NCBI RefSeq assembly: GCF_026250525.1
Contig: NZ_CP111053.1
Location: 124,001-188,000 of the forward strand
DNA length: 64,000 nucleotides
Direction of reading: 5' to 3'
Source: Chondrinema litorale
GTDB lineage: Bacteria; Bacteroidota; Bacteroidia; Cytophagales; Flammeovirgaceae
This document shows positions 1-9,898 of this stretch, piece by piece. The notes under the pieces are model-generated. The model made no database searches, was not told where the DNA came from, and saw only the letters and a list, made by a program, of their open reading frames with translations. Every line of letters starts with the position of its first letter. The stretch's first letter is position 1. The position numbers were made by a program, and so were the translations under genes.

Positions 1-1
1 A

Positions 2-3000
2 AAATTTACTGATCCAATATACTCTTATAAACACGTCGTAAACCGTGGTAACTCTATTACTGGTGGTTTCATTTACAGAAATGGTAATTTCCCTGCACAG
101 TATCAGGGTGTATATTTCTTTGGCGACTACGCTCAAAGCTGGATTCGCTATCTTGAAATGGATGCTAACCTAAAACCTACTGGTGCAGGCACTGGAGAGA
201 GTAAAGCCATTACATTTAAAAATGGCACTGGTGGTAAAGGTGTTGTTGGTTTAAGACAAGGTAAAAATGGTGAAATATTTTATCTAGACCTTATATCTGG
301 TGAGCTTAGAAAAATTTATTACAAAAGTGGTGTTACTTTAACCATTATACAGGCAAGTGCCAACAAAACACTGGGTTCTGCGCCATTAGCAGTACAATTT
401 ACAGGTTTGGCAAACTATACTGGTTCAGGTACTTTAACTTATACATGGTATTTTGGGGATGGTCAGCAAAGCACTTCGCAGAGTCCTTCGTATACTTATT
501 CTACTGCCGGTACTTACAAAGCTCGTTTAAGTGTCCAAGCTTCTACTGGTCAGTCTGTAACTTCAGAAGAGATAACTATTACTGTAGGTACGCCTCCTGT
601 ACCACAAATTACCTCTCCTGCAGATGGTTATATGTTCTATGCTGGAGAAGTGATTCCTTTCTCTGGAACTGCAACAGATCAAAATACTTTAACCGATGCT
701 AACTTTAAATGGGATTTACAATTTTTACATAACGACCACACCCACCCAGGTGCACTTACTAATTACCCAGGCAAATCTGGAACGATTAATATTCCAACAA
801 CTGGGCATAGCTACCACGATAACACTGGTTACATTCTAAAACTTACTGTAACCAATCAGAATGGACTTGCAGCAACAAAATCAATTACGATTTATCCTAA
901 AAAGGTAAACGTAACTTTTAACACAGTGCCGAGTGGATTAACTATTTATGTAGATGGACAGCCAAGAACAACTCCTTTTGTGATTGACGAATTACAGTTG
1001 TTTCAATCGGAAGTGACCACAACTGCTGTTCAATCTTTGAATGGTAAAAGTTATGAGTTTCAGCAATGGTCTAATGGAAAGTCACGAACACAAGTTTACA
1101 CTTTCCCTCAAGCTGATGGTTCTTTAACTGCTACTTTTAAGGAAACAACTACGAGCCCTCAGCCTACCTCTGTTTTATATGAAGCAGAAGACAAGGCTCA
1201 AGCTGTGACTGATGGTGGAAACAATGCGATTGGAACTATCTACGTAGATGTAGCAAGTGGATTAAAAGGTTTATCTATTTACGATTCTGGTGATAAAATA
1301 AAAATACCTTTTACAACCTCTGCTGGTAGTTATCAGCTAAAAGCTAGAGTGCGTTCTGGTAATAAAAACTCTCAGACTGCTTACTGGTCTAATGGTTATA
1401 CTTTTGCTTTGGATGGACAAACAACCACTTTCACTGGTGATGCTGCCACCATTAGTGCTTATAGTAATGATATTGGTGGTTCTTACTGGGGAACTATGAA
1501 TTCTGGTACATTCAGTTTAGCTGCTGGAACTCACGAGCTTACAATTGCAGCGAATACTGGTTGGGGTGCTGTAGACTATTTGGAAGTAGTTGCTTTGAGT
1601 TCAACAACTCCAACAGATCAACAACCAATTGCAAACGCAGGTGCAGACCAATCAATTACAATGCCTCAAAACAGCATTACACTTTCTGGTAGCGGTAGCG
1701 ATCCTGATGGTGGCACTGTAACCTATGCTTGGAGTAAAAAATCTGGTGGTGCTGCCACATTATCTGGTACTACATCTGCTACTTTAAATATTTCAGGTTT
1801 GGTAGCAGGCACTTATGAGTTTGAGTTAAAAGTGACTGATAATGAAGGTAATACAGTTTCTGATGTTGTAGTAGTGACTGTAAACCCAGCACCTACAAGC
1901 TCAAATGCTTTTGTGAGTTTTTCTTTGATGAACGCACAAACTAATCAGCCAATTAGTGGCTTTGAAACGATTGCAAATGGAGCTGTGATAAATCTTACCA
2001 ATTTACCAACTCAAAACATCAACATTAGAGCTAATACGAATCCGGCTACAGTGGGTAGTGTGCAATTTGACTTAACTAGTTCTAATGGAGGTACAAGCAA
2101 AAGTGCTAAAGAAAATGCAGCACCTTATGCTTTGTTTGGTGATGTAGCTGGTAATTACAATAGTTGGCCATCATCTGGTGTTCAAGCTGGTTATAGCTAT
2201 CAGTTAGTTGGTAAGGCTTACCAAAATGCTAACTTGCAAGGTAATTTATTAGGCACATTAACTATACAGTTTTCATTTAGCACTACTACAAATACTCCTG
2301 TAGACCAAATGCCAATTGTAAATGCTGGTGCAGATCAAACGATTACTTTACCTCAAAGTAGCATCACGCTAACAGGTAGCGGTAGCGATCCTGACGGTGG
2401 TACTGTAACTTATGCTTGGAGCAAAACTTCCGGTGCTGGTGTTACACTTTTAGGTGCAAATACAGCTTCGGTAACCGTATCTGGCTTAGCTGCTGGCTCA
2501 TACGAATTTGAACTTAAAGTAACTGATGATGAAGCTAACACTGTAGCTGATAAAGTAATGGTAACTGTAAAAAGCAGTACAACGACTGTTTCTTCTCAAC
2601 TGATTGAAGCAGAAGATAACTTTACTGCACTTACAGATGTAGGTACTAAATCTGCCATTAGAGTTTATAATTCTACTGCAAACAGCAACGAAAAAGCAGT
2701 TACACTTTTCGATCAAGGAGATAAGTTAGCCATTAACTTCCAAATTGCTCAAGCAGGTAATTATATATTAAAAGTAATGGTACGTTCTGGAAACAGTGCG
2801 ACAAACGATGCCTACTGGCCAAATGGTTATGCATTTTCAACTTCAGAAAAAGGTGCTATTACATTTACAGGAGATTACTCTACTATTAAATACACCAACG
2901 ATTATGGCAAAGCATATTTCGGTGTAATGCAAAGTGGTGTTCTTAACTTTTCAGCAGGTAGCAAACAGTTAATTGTTGAAACTTTAAGCAACTGGGCAGC

Positions 3001-3316
3001 AATAGATTATCTAGAAATAGTACCAGCTTCAAGTGCAAGGCTGGCCGCTAGCGAAGTAAGTATTCAATCTGATGAATTTAATGTTTTTCCAAACCCGACA
3101 AGTAGTGAGGTTTCTATACATCTGGGTTCAATTGAAGATTACAGAGAAGTTTTTATCTATAACTCTCTCGGACAAACACTATATCAAAAAACGATCGAAG
3201 ACGAAACTGATCTTACTTTAAACCTAAAAGAAATAGTATCGCAAAGAGGTATGTATTTTATAGGTATAAAAAGTATTCAAAAAGGCAATATCATTAAGAA
3301 GGTATTACTTCAATAA
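2..3316 (+). CDS. Secreted sorbosone dehydrogenase-like protein with PKD, CBM and T9SS domains (5' partial)
   Basis: The reading frame is open from base 2, so the gene starts outside the window; 1104 residues are visible. The first ~60 residues (SITGGFIYRN, GVYFFGDYAQSWI) match the end of the glucose/sorbosone dehydrogenase beta-propeller of the gene at 43823. In order follow a PKD domain (~112-197, WYFGDG), an Ig-like stretch, a CBM6/35-like domain (~393-535, starts YEAEDKA), a PKD-like domain (~540-630, GSDPDGGTVTYAW), a spacer, a second near-identical PKD-like domain (~766-857), a second CBM-like domain (~866-1010) and a type IX sorting domain (FNVFPNPTSSEVSI to the end). The role is inferred: PQQ-type sugar oxidation or carbohydrate binding on the cell surface or outside the cell. 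A strong terminator follows directly. Confidence 0.88.
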   Translation, partial: KFTDPIYSYKHVVNRGNSITGGFIYRNGNFPAQYQGVYFFGDYAQSWIRYLEMDANLKPTGAGTGESKAITFKNGTGGKGVVGLRQGKNGEIFYLDLISGELRKIYYKSGVTLTIIQASANKTLGSAPLAVQFTGLANYTGSGTLTYTWYFGDGQQSTSQSPSYTYSTAGTYKARLSVQASTGQSVTSEEITITVGTPPVPQITSPADGYMFYAGEVIPFSGTATDQNTLTDANFKWDLQFLHNDHTHPGALTNYPGKSGTINIPTTGHSYHDNTGYILKLTVTNQNGLAATKSITIYPKKVNVTFNTVPSGLTIYVDGQPRTTPFVIDELQLFQSEVTTTAVQSLNGKSYEFQQWSNGKSRTQVYTFPQADGSLTATFKETTTSPQPTSVLYEAEDKAQAVTDGGNNAIGTIYVDVASGLKGLSIYDSGDKIKIPFTTSAGSYQLKARVRSGNKNSQTAYWSNGYTFALDGQTTTFTGDAATISAYSNDIGGSYWGTMNSGTFSLAAGTHELTIAANTGWGAVDYLEVVALSSTTPTDQQPIANAGADQSITMPQNSITLSGSGSDPDGGTVTYAWSKKSGGAATLSGTTSATLNISGLVAGTYEFELKVTDNEGNTVSDVVVVTVNPAPTSSNAFVSFSLMNAQTNQPISGFETIANGAVINLTNLPTQNINIRANTNPATVGSVQFDLTSSNGGTSKSAKENAAPYALFGDVAGNYNSWPSSGVQAGYSYQLVGKAYQNANLQGNLLGTLTIQFSFSTTTNTPVDQMPIVNAGADQTITLPQSSITLTGSGSDPDGGTVTYAWSKTSGAGVTLLGANTASVTVSGLAAGSYEFELKVTDDEANTVADKVMVTVKSSTTTVSSQLIEAEDNFTALTDVGTKSAIRVYNSTANSNEKAVTLFDQGDKLAINFQIAQAGNYILKVMVRSGNSATNDAYWPNGYAFSTSEKGAITFTGDYSTIKYTNDYGKAYFGVMQSGVLNFSAGSKQLIVETLSNWAAIDYLEIVPASSARLAASEVSIQSDEFNVFPNPTSSEVSIHLGSIEDYREVFIYNSLGQTLYQKTIEDETDLTLNLKEIVSQRGMYFIGIKSIQKGNIIKKVLLQ

Positions 3317-3324
3317 AAAGAACG

Positions 3325-3360
3325 AAAGGGATTGTGCTAAACACAATCCCTTTTATTTTA
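3325..3360 (+). terminator. Rho-independent terminator
   Basis: A 12-bp perfect stem (AAAGGGATTGTG / CACAATCCCTTT) with loop CTAAA is followed by TTTTATTTTA, 9 bases after the stop of the sorbosone dehydrogenase-like gene. Confidence 0.85.
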
Positions 3361-3561
3361 ATAAATAGCCCATTTTTCCCTCTCTTCCCTCTTCTTCTCC
3401 TTCAATATTTGCTGGTTTTTTTCGCACATGAATAATAATGTGCACACGAGACCTATTTTTAACTTTTTTATAATGTGCTTCATAAGGAAATACGCTTTTC
3501 AAACCTTAGATTCGCTACCCGAAACTATTTTATTATCTTTCAATTATTTATTATCCTCCCT

Positions 3562-6500
3562 ATGAAGTTAAATTTTACTGTAACTAAACTTCTATTTACA
3601 CTCAGTTTAAGTGTACTATGGAGTTTTAGCAATGCACAAACACCAGTTTTTATTAACGAAATCCACTACGATAATGCCAGCACAGATGCAGGTGAAGCAA
3701 TAGAAATTGCGGCTCCTGCTGGAACAGACCTTACCGGATGGAGTATTGTATTATACAATGGAAGCAATGGCTCAGAATACGATACAGAAACATTATCTGG
3801 CACTATCACAGACCAAGCAAACGGCTATGGATTTTTAAGTATTTCTTATCCAGTAAATGGAATCCAAAATGGTGGCCCAGATGGAATTGCTTTAGTTGAT
3901 GCTAGTAGCAATGTGATTCAGTTTTTAAGTTACGAAGGTAGCTTTACTGCTGTTGGTGGTGTGGCTGATGGTCTTACTTCTACAGATATTGGTGTAGCTG
4001 AATCTAGCAGCACTGAAATAGGTTTTTCTTTGCAACTTTCTGGCGCTGGTTCAGATTACGAAGATTTTACTTGGGCAACCGAAGCCGTTGCTACATTTGG
4101 CGCTGTAAATAGCAGCCAAACTTTCGGCGAAGCAGTTATTAATATCGTAATTAACGAAGTGGATGCTGATAATGAAAGTACAGATGCTGCTGAGTTTATC
4201 GAATTATATGATGGTGGTGCAGGAAATACACCGCTCGATAGTTTAGTAATTGTATTATTTAATGGTAGCAACAATGAAAGTTACGATGCCATTGATTTAG
4301 ATGGATACAGCACTGATGAAAATGGTTATTTTGTTATCGGTAGTGCACTTGTAACAAATGTAGATTTAGTTGCTTTCACTACAAATGGTATTCAAAATGG
4401 AGCTGATGCAGTTGCACTTTATGAAGCCGATGCAACAGATTTCTCTTCTGGAACTACAATTACAACAGAAAACCTGATTGATGCTTTGGTATATGACACT
4501 GATGATTCAGACGATGCTGAACTTTTGGTTTTACTAAATGAAGGAGAACCACAAGTAAATGAAAGTGCTAACGGAGCTGGTACAACAGAATCTATGCAAC
4601 GCTCACCAAATGGAGAAGGAGGTGCATTAAATACTTCTTCTTACATCACTGCTATTCCAACTCCAGGTATTAGCAACAATGAAGTACTTCCTACTGCTGA
4701 GATTATTATCAATGAGGTCGATGCAGACAACCCAAGCACAGATGATAGAGAATTTATTGAGTTATACGATGGTGGAGTTGGTAATACTCCATTAGATGGT
4801 TTGATAGTCGTATTATTCAACGGAAGCAACGATCTAAGTTACAATACCATAGACTTAGCTAGTTATTCTACAGATGCTGAAGGTTATTTTGTAATTGGTA
4901 GCGATAGTGTAGAAAATGTAGATTTATCTGCCTTCACTACAAATGGTATTCAAAATGGAGCTGATGCAGTTGCACTTTATGAAGCTGATGCAACCGCTTT
5001 CCCTAACGGAACTGCAATTACTACTGAAAATCTGGTTGATGCGATTGTATATGGTACTAATGATACAGACGATGCTGAACTACTTACATTGTTAAATGCA
5101 GGTGAACCTCAAGTAGACGAATCTGCAAATGACAACAGCACTACTGAATCGATGCAAAGAATTAGTAATGGAAGCGGTGGAGCTTTAAATACTTCAACTT
5201 ACCTTACTGCTACACCAACTCCAGGTGCAGAAAATGAAATCGTTGTACCAGTTGCTGATTTCGTAATAATCAACGAAGTAGATGTAGACAATCCAAGTAC
5301 AGATGATGCTGAGTTCATCGAATTATACGACGGTGGCGTAGGTAATACTTTGCTTAATGGTTTAGTAGTAGTTTTATTCAATGGAAACGGAGATGCAAGT
5401 TACAATGCCATAGACCTTGATGGTTACAGTACTGATGCAGATGGCTATTTTGTAATTGGTAGTTCAAGTGTGGCTAATGTAGATTTAGCAGCTTTCACCT
5501 CAAACGGTTTACAAAATGGTGCTGATGCAGTTGCCTTATATACTGGTGATGCAACAGACTTCCCTAATGGTACAATTGCTACAACCACTAACATTATAGA
5601 TGCGTTGGTTTATGGTACTAGCGATTCTGACGATACAGAACTACTTACTTTATTAAATGCTGGTGAACCTCAAGTAGACGAAAACTTAAATTCTAATGGT
5701 ACTGCGGAATCTATGCAGCGTTTGCCAAATGGCGAAGGTGGCGCATTAAATACTTCTTCTTATGGCGTAACAACTCCTACTCCGGGCGAAGTAAATGGTG
5801 GTGGTGTGGTAGTAACACCTGACTTAATCACGATTGCAGAAGCAAGAGCTTTGGCAGATGGTAATTTGGTAACTGTTACTGGTAAATTGACTGTTTTAGA
5901 TCAATTGGGTGGTCCTGCTTATCTACAAGATGCAACTGGTGGTATTCCAGTTTTTGATGCAGCATTACATGCAAACAATCTATACGAAATTGGCGATTCT
6001 ATAACAATTACTGCTGAAAGAACCTCTTTTAGTGGACAAATTCAATTAGGCAATATCTCCGAATTAACTTTAATTGATTCTACTGCCATTCCTTATGAGC
6101 CAATAGCAATTACGCTTTCTCAATTAGCAGCTTACGAAGGTTTACTTATTACAATTGTTGATGCTACATTTCCAGAAGAAGGTAATTTACTTTGGGGTAA
6201 TACTAATTTTGTTTTAACAGATGCATCTGGTTCTGGTGAATTACGAATTGATGCTGAAGTAACCGATTTAGTAGCTAAAGCACAACCTGCAATTTGTGAT
6301 GTAACTGGTGTAGTAGGCAACTATTTAGGTACTCCACAACTTTTACCTCGCATGCTATCAGACTTACCTTGTGCCACTGAGTTTACTCCACCAGCAGGTT
6401 CTGAACCATCAGCCACTGCTTTAGATATTGTAACTTGGAACATCGAATGGTTTGGTGCTACTGGAAATGGGCCTTCGCCAGAAGAGACGCAGAAAGACAG

Positions 6501-7875
6501 TGTAAAAGCTAAAATAATAGAACTAGATGCTGATGTTTATGCATTCCAAGAAATTTCTAATGCTGATTTATTAACTCAATTAGTGAGCGAGTTAACTGAC
6601 TACGAAGTTGTATTCTCAAGTGCAGTTTCATATCCTCAAAATAATGATCCAAGCAGTCAAAAACTGGCTTTTGTTTACAAAACATCTGTAATTAATGTAG
6701 TTGATACTTTTGCATTATTAAGTAGTATTCATCCATATTACAATGGCGGAGATGATAGTGCTTTAACTGATTTCCCAGATGATGATAAATCTAGATTCTA
6801 TGCTAGTGGCCGTCTTCCATTTATGATGGTGGCTGATGTAACAATCAACGGTGCGCTTGAAAGAATGCACTTTGTAAACTTACACGCAAGAGCTAATAAC
6901 AGTAGCGATCCGCAAGGCAGATACGATATGCGTAAATATGATGTAACTGTGCTAAAAGATTCTTTAGATGCTTATTATGGTGATGAAAATGTAGTTTTAT
7001 TAGGCGATTACAATGACGATGTAGATGTGACAGTAGCAGATATTTCTTCTACACTTACATCATACGAAGCCTTTGTAAATGATACCGATAATTATAGCAT
7101 TAAAACCGCTTCTTTAAGTAACAGTGGTTTTAGGTCTTATGTATTTCGTGAAAACATGATTGATCATATTACACTTTCAGATGAGTTATTCGACAATTAT
7201 AATTCAGGTTCTGAAATTGTTCACTATGAGTTTTATGATGGAGAGTATGCTAATACAACTTCAGACCATATGCCTGTTTCATTGAGCTTAAGCTTCGAGG
7301 CCCCCTCATACGTACAAGGTCTTTGGTTCTATGCACTTTGTTCGGTTGAACCTGCTGTAGAAAGAAGATGGTACTTGTATAATCCTAATGATTTTGCTCT
7401 AAAAGTTGATTGGTTAGTAAAACACTCAGACGAAGAAGGCTACATTTTCGCTCAACCAGGGGAAAACATTTTTACAACACCTGCACATAGCGGTAATAAC
7501 CTTGTTTTTATTGAATGGACAAACCATAGAGGTAAAACTCAGAAGAGGGCTAATGTTTCATCAGCTTATTATAAATGCTGGTGGACAAATGGTAGAGTTG
7601 CTGAGTCTGAATTGGAAACTGAAACTGAAGAAGAAATTATCTCTTCATTCCAGATATTCCCTAATCCGGCAAACAATCAGCTAAACATATTTATGCCTGC
7701 ATTTGAGGGTGATGCTTCTGTAAAAGTGTTCGATTTAACTGGTAAAGTGGTATATACACAAACCGTATCAGCACAAAAGTCGCAAATCAATATCAATCAA
7801 TTGAAAAGCGGTGTTTATCTGATCAAAGCTTCTGGTAATGGATTTACATTTACTGAAAGATTTGTGAAAAAATAA
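3562..7875 (+). CDS. Secreted multidomain nuclease: lamin-tail repeats, OB-fold, EEP nuclease, T9SS sorting domain
   Basis: Probable extracellular DNase/RNase of 1437 residues. I chose ATG 3562 because it begins a good signal peptide (MKLNFTVTKLLFTLSLSVLW, then FSNAQ); the frame is open back to GTG 3475, but that adds an unlikely leader. Domains: a lamin-tail-like domain (~28-188), three tandem copies of a longer lamin-tail unit (each ~185 residues, INEVDADN and EFIELYDGG recurring at ~192, ~380, ~567), an OB-fold region (~752-943), an endonuclease/exonuclease/phosphatase domain (WNIEWFG ~955, FQEIS ~993, LGDYNDD ~1147, SDHMP ~1233), a short insert and a Por sorting domain (IFPNPANNQLNIF to the C-terminus). 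The order resembles ExeM-type extracellular nucleases. Nutrient scavenging from extracellular DNA or biofilm remodelling is inferred. Confidence 0.87.
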   Translation: MKLNFTVTKLLFTLSLSVLWSFSNAQTPVFINEIHYDNASTDAGEAIEIAAPAGTDLTGWSIVLYNGSNGSEYDTETLSGTITDQANGYGFLSISYPVNGIQNGGPDGIALVDASSNVIQFLSYEGSFTAVGGVADGLTSTDIGVAESSSTEIGFSLQLSGAGSDYEDFTWATEAVATFGAVNSSQTFGEAVINIVINEVDADNESTDAAEFIELYDGGAGNTPLDSLVIVLFNGSNNESYDAIDLDGYSTDENGYFVIGSALVTNVDLVAFTTNGIQNGADAVALYEADATDFSSGTTITTENLIDALVYDTDDSDDAELLVLLNEGEPQVNESANGAGTTESMQRSPNGEGGALNTSSYITAIPTPGISNNEVLPTAEIIINEVDADNPSTDDREFIELYDGGVGNTPLDGLIVVLFNGSNDLSYNTIDLASYSTDAEGYFVIGSDSVENVDLSAFTTNGIQNGADAVALYEADATAFPNGTAITTENLVDAIVYGTNDTDDAELLTLLNAGEPQVDESANDNSTTESMQRISNGSGGALNTSTYLTATPTPGAENEIVVPVADFVIINEVDVDNPSTDDAEFIELYDGGVGNTLLNGLVVVLFNGNGDASYNAIDLDGYSTDADGYFVIGSSSVANVDLAAFTSNGLQNGADAVALYTGDATDFPNGTIATTTNIIDALVYGTSDSDDTELLTLLNAGEPQVDENLNSNGTAESMQRLPNGEGGALNTSSYGVTTPTPGEVNGGGVVVTPDLITIAEARALADGNLVTVTGKLTVLDQLGGPAYLQDATGGIPVFDAALHANNLYEIGDSITITAERTSFSGQIQLGNISELTLIDSTAIPYEPIAITLSQLAAYEGLLITIVDATFPEEGNLLWGNTNFVLTDASGSGELRIDAEVTDLVAKAQPAICDVTGVVGNYLGTPQLLPRMLSDLPCATEFTPPAGSEPSATALDIVTWNIEWFGATGNGPSPEETQKDSVKAKIIELDADVYAFQEISNADLLTQLVSELTDYEVVFSSAVSYPQNNDPSSQKLAFVYKTSVINVVDTFALLSSIHPYYNGGDDSALTDFPDDDKSRFYASGRLPFMMVADVTINGALERMHFVNLHARANNSSDPQGRYDMRKYDVTVLKDSLDAYYGDENVVLLGDYNDDVDVTVADISSTLTSYEAFVNDTDNYSIKTASLSNSGFRSYVFRENMIDHITLSDELFDNYNSGSEIVHYEFYDGEYANTTSDHMPVSLSLSFEAPSYVQGLWFYALCSVEPAVERRWYLYNPNDFALKVDWLVKHSDEEGYIFAQPGENIFTTPAHSGNNLVFIEWTNHRGKTQKRANVSSAYYKCWWTNGRVAESELETETEEEIISSFQIFPNPANNQLNIFMPAFEGDASVKVFDLTGKVVYTQTVSAQKSQININQLKSGVYLIKASGNGFTFTERFVKK

Positions 7876-7891
7876 ATAATTGATAAAAGTT

Positions 7892-7926
7892 AAAAAGGCT
7901 ATCTCTGCATTAGAGATAGCCTTTTA
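7892..7926. terminator. Bidirectional terminator between convergent genes
   Basis: A 13-bp stem (AAAGGCTATCTCT / AGAGATAGCCTTT) with a 5-base loop, A-rich on the left and T-rich on the right. It lies between the nuclease gene and the convergent LURP-one-like gene and could serve both. Confidence 0.8.
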
Positions 7927-7947
7927 TTATATTCGAAAAAGTATCAT

Positions 7948-8544
7948 TTAACCTCTTCTTCTTTCTAGTAAGATCATCATCATTAAACCCAACATAATCT
8001 TTTCTGAGTCTTCTGTTTTAAGCATTCCAATCTTTACTAGCTCAAATTTCCTCCCGAAAAAAGAAGGCTTTTTAGTAAGTCTAACAATTGGTTCACCACT
8101 TAAATCAGTCACCATATATGATGGATTAAACAAATATCCAGTAAAAATTCCTAGTATAGGGATTTCTGCAAACAATGCATCCATCACTTTTACCCATCCA
8201 TTTTCTTCACTGATAGAAAACTGGTGTTCTTGATGCTCATTTATAATCTCGTAATTAGCCTTCCACAACGATCTCCAACCTTTACGAACTACCTTTCCAA
8301 ATTCATTTCCATTGGCATCAAAAAAAGCATAAGCCGCCGAAAAATCTAGCCATCTGTCTGCTCTAATTCTGTAATTCTCTTGCGATCTAGACTCATCGCT
8401 ATAAATTTGGATGTCTTCTTTAAACTTAAACATCTTTTGTCTTACATAGGCAATCGTATCGTCGTTAGCATCACTTGCTATAAAATCGTTTGCAAAAGTT
8501 GAGATTTTAAATTTAAAGTTTACCGGAAATAAAATGTTTTGCAT
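7948..8544 (-). CDS. LURP-one-related / tubby-like C-terminal domain protein
   Basis: A 198-residue protein with the feel of the LURP-one-related (YxjI/tubby C-terminal-like) fold: alternating short beta strands with phrases such as YAFFDANGNEF, GKVVRKGWRSLW and MVTDLSGEPIVRLTKK, and a late hydrophobic segment (MLGLMMMILLERRRG). There is no signal peptide, so it is probably cytoplasmic or membrane-peripheral. Family members are thought to bind membranes or act as scaffolds, but no reaction is established. It stands alone on the minus strand, facing the nuclease gene. Family assignment is by sequence feel, without a profile search. Confidence 0.7.
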   Translation of the reverse strand: MQNILFPVNFKFKISTFANDFIASDANDDTIAYVRQKMFKFKEDIQIYSDESRSQENYRIRADRWLDFSAAYAFFDANGNEFGKVVRKGWRSLWKANYEIINEHQEHQFSISEENGWVKVMDALFAEIPILGIFTGYLFNPSYMVTDLSGEPIVRLTKKPSFFGRKFELVKIGMLKTEDSEKIMLGLMMMILLERRRG

Positions 8545-8704
8545 GAGATTGAAAATTTATTGATATAAGTTTTGGTTATTTGCGTGGTAAAGTTGAATAA
8601 AATTTTAGTAATTAATCTATTTCAGGTAGATTTTATTATACTTTTTGAAAATAACCATTTAATATCAAATAAATTGCCGTAATTATGGAATCTGTTTTTA
8701 AAGG

Positions 8705-9277
8705 TTAAAACTTCTTTTTTACGAAAAAATCTATCCAAAGCAAACCCATTACAATAAAGAAAGCAAAAACATAAATTGGAGTTTTAAATGGCTGATAAAA
8801 CTCCGCTAAGAAAATACTTATACCAATAGTTATCACTTTTAGAATTGAAGAAAATAATCTGTATCTGAAATTGGAGCTTTTTGGTTTCTTTGTTAACTCC
8901 TCAAAATTTTCAATATAATTTTTATCAATCAACAAATCATTTTGATAGGCATATTCATAGAATTTGAAGGCAATATCATATCTCTTGCTTTGAAAATGAG
9001 CTCTGCTAAATAGTAGCAATAAATCTGTTCCGAATTCTTTAACCATTTGCTCCGGTTCAGGGTTTTCGAGAAGATTGTAATAAGTATAACTGATCTTTTG
9101 ATATTGTTTAAGCTGAATGTAGCTCTCACAAATTAGCTTCAAAAGTGTTGAAATGTCTTTACTTGCCGGTTGTTGTTTAATAGCTTTTTCAATCAGGTTT
9201 CCTCTTTGCTCAATATAAGCTAATCTACTATCCACATCTAACTGATTGAGCTTATTTATTAGGTTTTCTGGGGTCAT
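8705..9277 (-). CDS. Hypothetical TPR-like protein with two C-terminal membrane helices
   Basis: 190 residues, not recognised as a named family. The N-terminal ~130 residues are helical and TPR-like (KLICESYIQLKQYQKISYTY and LLLFSRAHFQSKRYDIAFKF have the A/B helix pattern). Two hydrophobic segments follow near the C-terminus (VITIGISIFLAEF and IYVFAFFIVMGLLWIDFFV). A helical domain in the cytoplasm anchored by a hairpin in the inner membrane is the simplest reading. Its ATG directly abuts the TAA of the lipoprotein gene upstream, so the two are probably co-transcribed and translationally coupled. Confidence 0.65.
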   Translation of the reverse strand: MTPENLINKLNQLDVDSRLAYIEQRGNLIEKAIKQQPASKDISTLLKLICESYIQLKQYQKISYTYYNLLENPEPEQMVKEFGTDLLLLFSRAHFQSKRYDIAFKFYEYAYQNDLLIDKNYIENFEELTKKPKSSNFRYRLFSSILKVITIGISIFLAEFYQPFKTPIYVFAFFIVMGLLWIDFFVKKKF

Positions 9278-9706
9278 TTATTCATCAATTCTACTAAAGC
9301 TAAAATAACAGCCTTCGTCACAACTATTTTCTTTTGGAGAAATAATGAGTTTATCATCATTAAAACCATAATTATATTCAATGGTAAAACTGTCTTGATC
9401 ACTACATTCTATCACATTTAAAGCTAATACGAATCTATTTTCAGAATCTTGATACATCGAGAAAGTTCCTGTTTTTACTCCTTCTTCGCAGTATACACCT
9501 TCACTGGTTGTAAAAGTCGAATCTGAATTAAAGTTATAGCTATAACCATTTTCAACAGTTGATAATGGCTCAAGAGAACCGCCATCGTATGTTTCTGTCA
9601 GTTGCCAAACTCCAAACATTGTTTCGGTCTTTGGAGTAAGCTCATTTTCTGAACAAGCAGCTAATAAACTGAAAATTAAAATGAGGTTAAAGTATCTTAC
9701 TTTCAT
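9278..9706 (-). CDS. Lipocalin-like lipoprotein (hypothetical)
   Basis: 142 residues with a lipoprotein signal (LIFSLLAAC, lipobox Cys at residue 18). The mature part begins with a lipocalin-like phrase (FGVWQLTETYDGG) and contains SYNFNSDSTFTTSEG and GTFSMYQDS, a beta-rich pattern common in small Bacteroidota lipoproteins. Four cysteines lie in the second half and could form disulfides. The function is unknown. It ends exactly where the TPR-like membrane protein begins, so the two make a two-gene operon. Confidence 0.7.
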   Translation of the reverse strand: MKVRYFNLILIFSLLAACSENELTPKTETMFGVWQLTETYDGGSLEPLSTVENGYSYNFNSDSTFTTSEGVYCEEGVKTGTFSMYQDSENRFVLALNVIECSDQDSFTIEYNYGFNDDKLIISPKENSCDEGCYFSFSRIDE

Positions 9707-9851
9707 ATTTTGAAATTTTATGCTTTCCAGTTTTCTATAACTAAGTCGATTAGCTTTTTAAAGCTTAAACTACAATATATATGACATAGCCAATTGCTCC
9801 AAAGATTAATGCTCCTTTTAGACTTTGTTTGAGGTTTATTTTTTTGAATTC

Positions 9852-9879
9852 AGAAAGAGGAAATTAGCTTCCTCTTTCT
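9852..9879 (-). terminator. Terminator-like hairpin without a clear T tract
   Basis: A perfect 11-bp stem (AGAAAGAGGAA / TTCCTCTTTCT) with a 6-base loop lies 20 bases past the stop of the 511-residue gene. Neither strand has a clean T run right after the stem, so termination is uncertain and mRNA 3'-end protection is possible. Confidence 0.4.
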
Positions 9880-9898
9880 CAAAATTTAATTACATATT

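Noticed and set aside
3475-3561. Longer start (GTG 3475) for the secreted nuclease
   Set aside because: It would put a polar and hydrophobic stretch before a good signal peptide; ATG 3562 gives a normal leader.
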